A stretch of DNA of 33,479 bases from an uncultured Eubacterium sp. Lineage in GTDB: Bacteria; Bacillota; Clostridia; Lachnospirales; Lachnospiraceae. Positions 32,637 to 33,479 of this stretch are shown here, one piece after another. The notes beneath the pieces are model-generated. The model was not told the DNA's origin, ran no database searches, and saw only the letters and a program-made list of their open reading frames with translations. Within the stretch, counting starts at the first letter, position 1. Each line of letters begins with the position of its first letter. The stretch covers positions 1 through 33,479 of the forward strand of contig CAJUBZ010000016.1 of assembly GCA_910584795.1 (NCBI GenBank), given 5' to 3'. The translations under genes were made by a program, and so were the position numbers.

Positions 32637-33092
32637 CTAATAAATCTCAAAATATAATTTATCTTTATCATATGTTGAAAACGTTTTTTGTATTTCTTCT
32701 TTAATTTGTTGAGAGTTTTGTAAATATATAATATATTCATACAACTTTTCTTTAGATAAACCTTGATTATTTGTTATCCCTATATAACAATGTTTATGCA
32801 ATATAATAATATTATCTGGAATATCTTCTATTTTTTCTTTTCCCGTTATTTTTTTTATATAAGTATCAAAATCAATTTTATCAACAATGCGAACATTTAA
32901 TTCATAAGCATACAATTCATATATTTTATTATTATCAATATAGTAAGGCATAATAATAAGGTCATCGCTTTCAAATGTTTTAATGTTTGTAAGTTTTAAT
33001 TTTTCTTCAAATTCACTCAATTTATATAATTCTTCATTTGATATTTTATAAATTTTTAATTTTCTTAATTCCTCTTTTAAGTTTATAATCAT
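32637..33092 (-). CDS. Putative immunity protein for the E5-like tRNase toxin
   Basis: A 151-residue, Lys/Glu/Ile-rich soluble protein I do not recognise. It has helices at both ends and a central strand-rich part (IIMPYYIDNNKIYELYAYELNVRIVD, about 46-72). The strong AGGAGG seven bases before the ATG and the 12-base gap after the toxin fragment give the standard toxin-immunity order, and its low GC matches the neighbouring cassette. Function is inferred from position only. The same frame continues open for 40 codons past the TAG stop. Confidence 0.6.
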   Translation of the reverse strand: MIINLKEELRKLKIYKISNEELYKLSEFEEKLKLTNIKTFESDDLIIMPYYIDNNKIYELYAYELNVRIVDKIDFDTYIKKITGKEKIEDIPDNIIILHKHCYIGITNNQGLSKEKLYEYIIYLQNSQQIKEEIQKTFSTYDKDKLYFEIY

Positions 33093-33104
33093 TTTGCATC
33101 CTCC

Positions 33105-33479
33105 TTACTTAGGAATATATGGGTCCACAATACTGGAATCAGGAATCCATGTAGAAGGATTTATATTATCCCCTACTTGTACCAATGCTTTTGTAACATC
33201 ATCAACTATTACATATGAGCCTTGCTTTGTATAATAAACAGTTGCTGAGTTTCCAGTTGCTCTGTTAATACTTGTTCGTATTATGTGTGGATTATCTACT
33301 GTATCCATGACTAAATCTTTTGTCCACCCTCGCTTTAAAATTTGATTAGTTAATTTTTCAACAGATTTAACTTCACTTCCAAAAACTATATCTTTTCCCG
33401 TTATTTTGGTTTCACTACCACCTGCACTCTTCTGAGAAGAATATCCAGCCGCCATGGCATTTGCTCCAAATGTCGAATA
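33105..33479 (-). CDS. Colicin-E5-like tRNase toxin fragment, 5' end off the window
   Basis: An open frame running off the window; about 124 residues are visible. It begins YSTFGANAMAAGYSSQKSAGG, the same pre-toxin segment as the TNT fragment, then a domain with ILKRGWTKDLVMDTVDNP, SATVYYTKQGSYVIVDD and ALVQVGDNINPSTWIPDSSI. These are hallmarks of the colicin E5 ribonuclease domain, which cuts the anticodon of queuosine-family tRNAs (Tyr, His, Asn, Asp). A short C-terminal tail DPYIPK ends the protein. Whether it is the native C-terminus of a full-length toxin or another displaced cassette depends on sequence to the right. Confidence 0.75.
   Translation of the reverse strand, partial: YSTFGANAMAAGYSSQKSAGGSETKITGKDIVFGSEVKSVEKLTNQILKRGWTKDLVMDTVDNPHIIRTSINRATGNSATVYYTKQGSYVIVDDVTKALVQVGDNINPSTWIPDSSIVDPYIPK
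33425..33479 (-). repeat. Pre-toxin homology segment, copy B (runs off the window)
   Basis: Second copy of the segment at 32354-32408, encoding YSTFGANAMAAGYSSQKS at the start of the E5-like toxin fragment. Sequence downstream of both copies is unrelated, which is the junction expected for toxin-domain exchange. Confidence 0.85.

Overview
The window is AT-rich DNA from a low-GC Gram-positive anaerobe, most likely a gut Clostridia of the family Lachnospiraceae. The reasons are strong AGGAGG-type ribosome binding sites, TTGACA/TATAAT promoters, a class II (Firmicutes-type) galT, a GPH transporter paired with a GH36 alpha-galactosidase, AgrB/AgrD quorum sensing, PBSX-like tail genes, and a tRNA-Leu without an encoded CCA. 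I cannot name the species.

Positions 1-3.9 kb (minus strand) hold a cell-surface glycosylation operon: a GT-C-type membrane glycosyltransferase, a GtrA flippase-like protein and an FAD-dependent UDP-galactopyranose-mutase-like oxidoreductase. Positions 4.0-13.5 kb are an alpha-galactoside/galactose island. It carries a YczE-like membrane protein, GH36 alpha-galactosidase, GPH symporter, AraC regulator and LacI/GalR regulator on the minus strand, and a divergent, translationally coupled galK-galT on the plus strand. Uptake, hydrolysis and the first Leloir steps are therefore together; galE is not in the window. The LacI-galK gap holds two promoters and several related palindromes. Positions 13.5-14.0 kb hold tRNA-Leu(UAG) with a truncated copy of its own 5' end between promoter and gene, then a duplicated 59-bp repeat. 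A lone carB follows (14.0-17.3 kb).

Positions 17.4-23.1 kb form a dense signalling island. On the plus strand are an unlisted 53-residue membrane peptide, agrB and a 46-residue agrD whose predicted signal ring has serine rather than cysteine. Convergent to it are a GHKL sensor kinase, two LytTR response regulators and four XRE regulators. The second regulator and the last two XRE genes have homopolymeric G tracts (G9, G7, G6) as Shine-Dalgarno sequences, which suggests phase-variable translation.

Positions 23.2-26.7 kb encode a lipoprotein, two tandem paralogous membrane proteins, an unrecognised 392-residue protein with a TTG start, and a small charged protein. They lie downstream of, and co-directional with, a PBSX-type baseplate module at 26.7-31.4 kb (XkdP-Q-R-S-T-U homologues). 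Sheath, tube, tape-measure, capsid and packaging genes are not seen. Directly upstream, where a tape-measure gene would normally lie, is an array of polymorphic-toxin cassettes (31.5 kb to the edge): a colicin-E5-like tRNase fragment with its putative immunity gene, then a TNT-type NADase fragment with an Imm63-like immunity gene. Both toxin fragments begin with the same pre-toxin sequence, as expected for cassettes exchanged by recombination into a full-length toxin outside the window. My inference is an interbacterial antagonism locus (tail-like baseplate plus exchangeable toxins) next to a quorum-sensing island that may control it.
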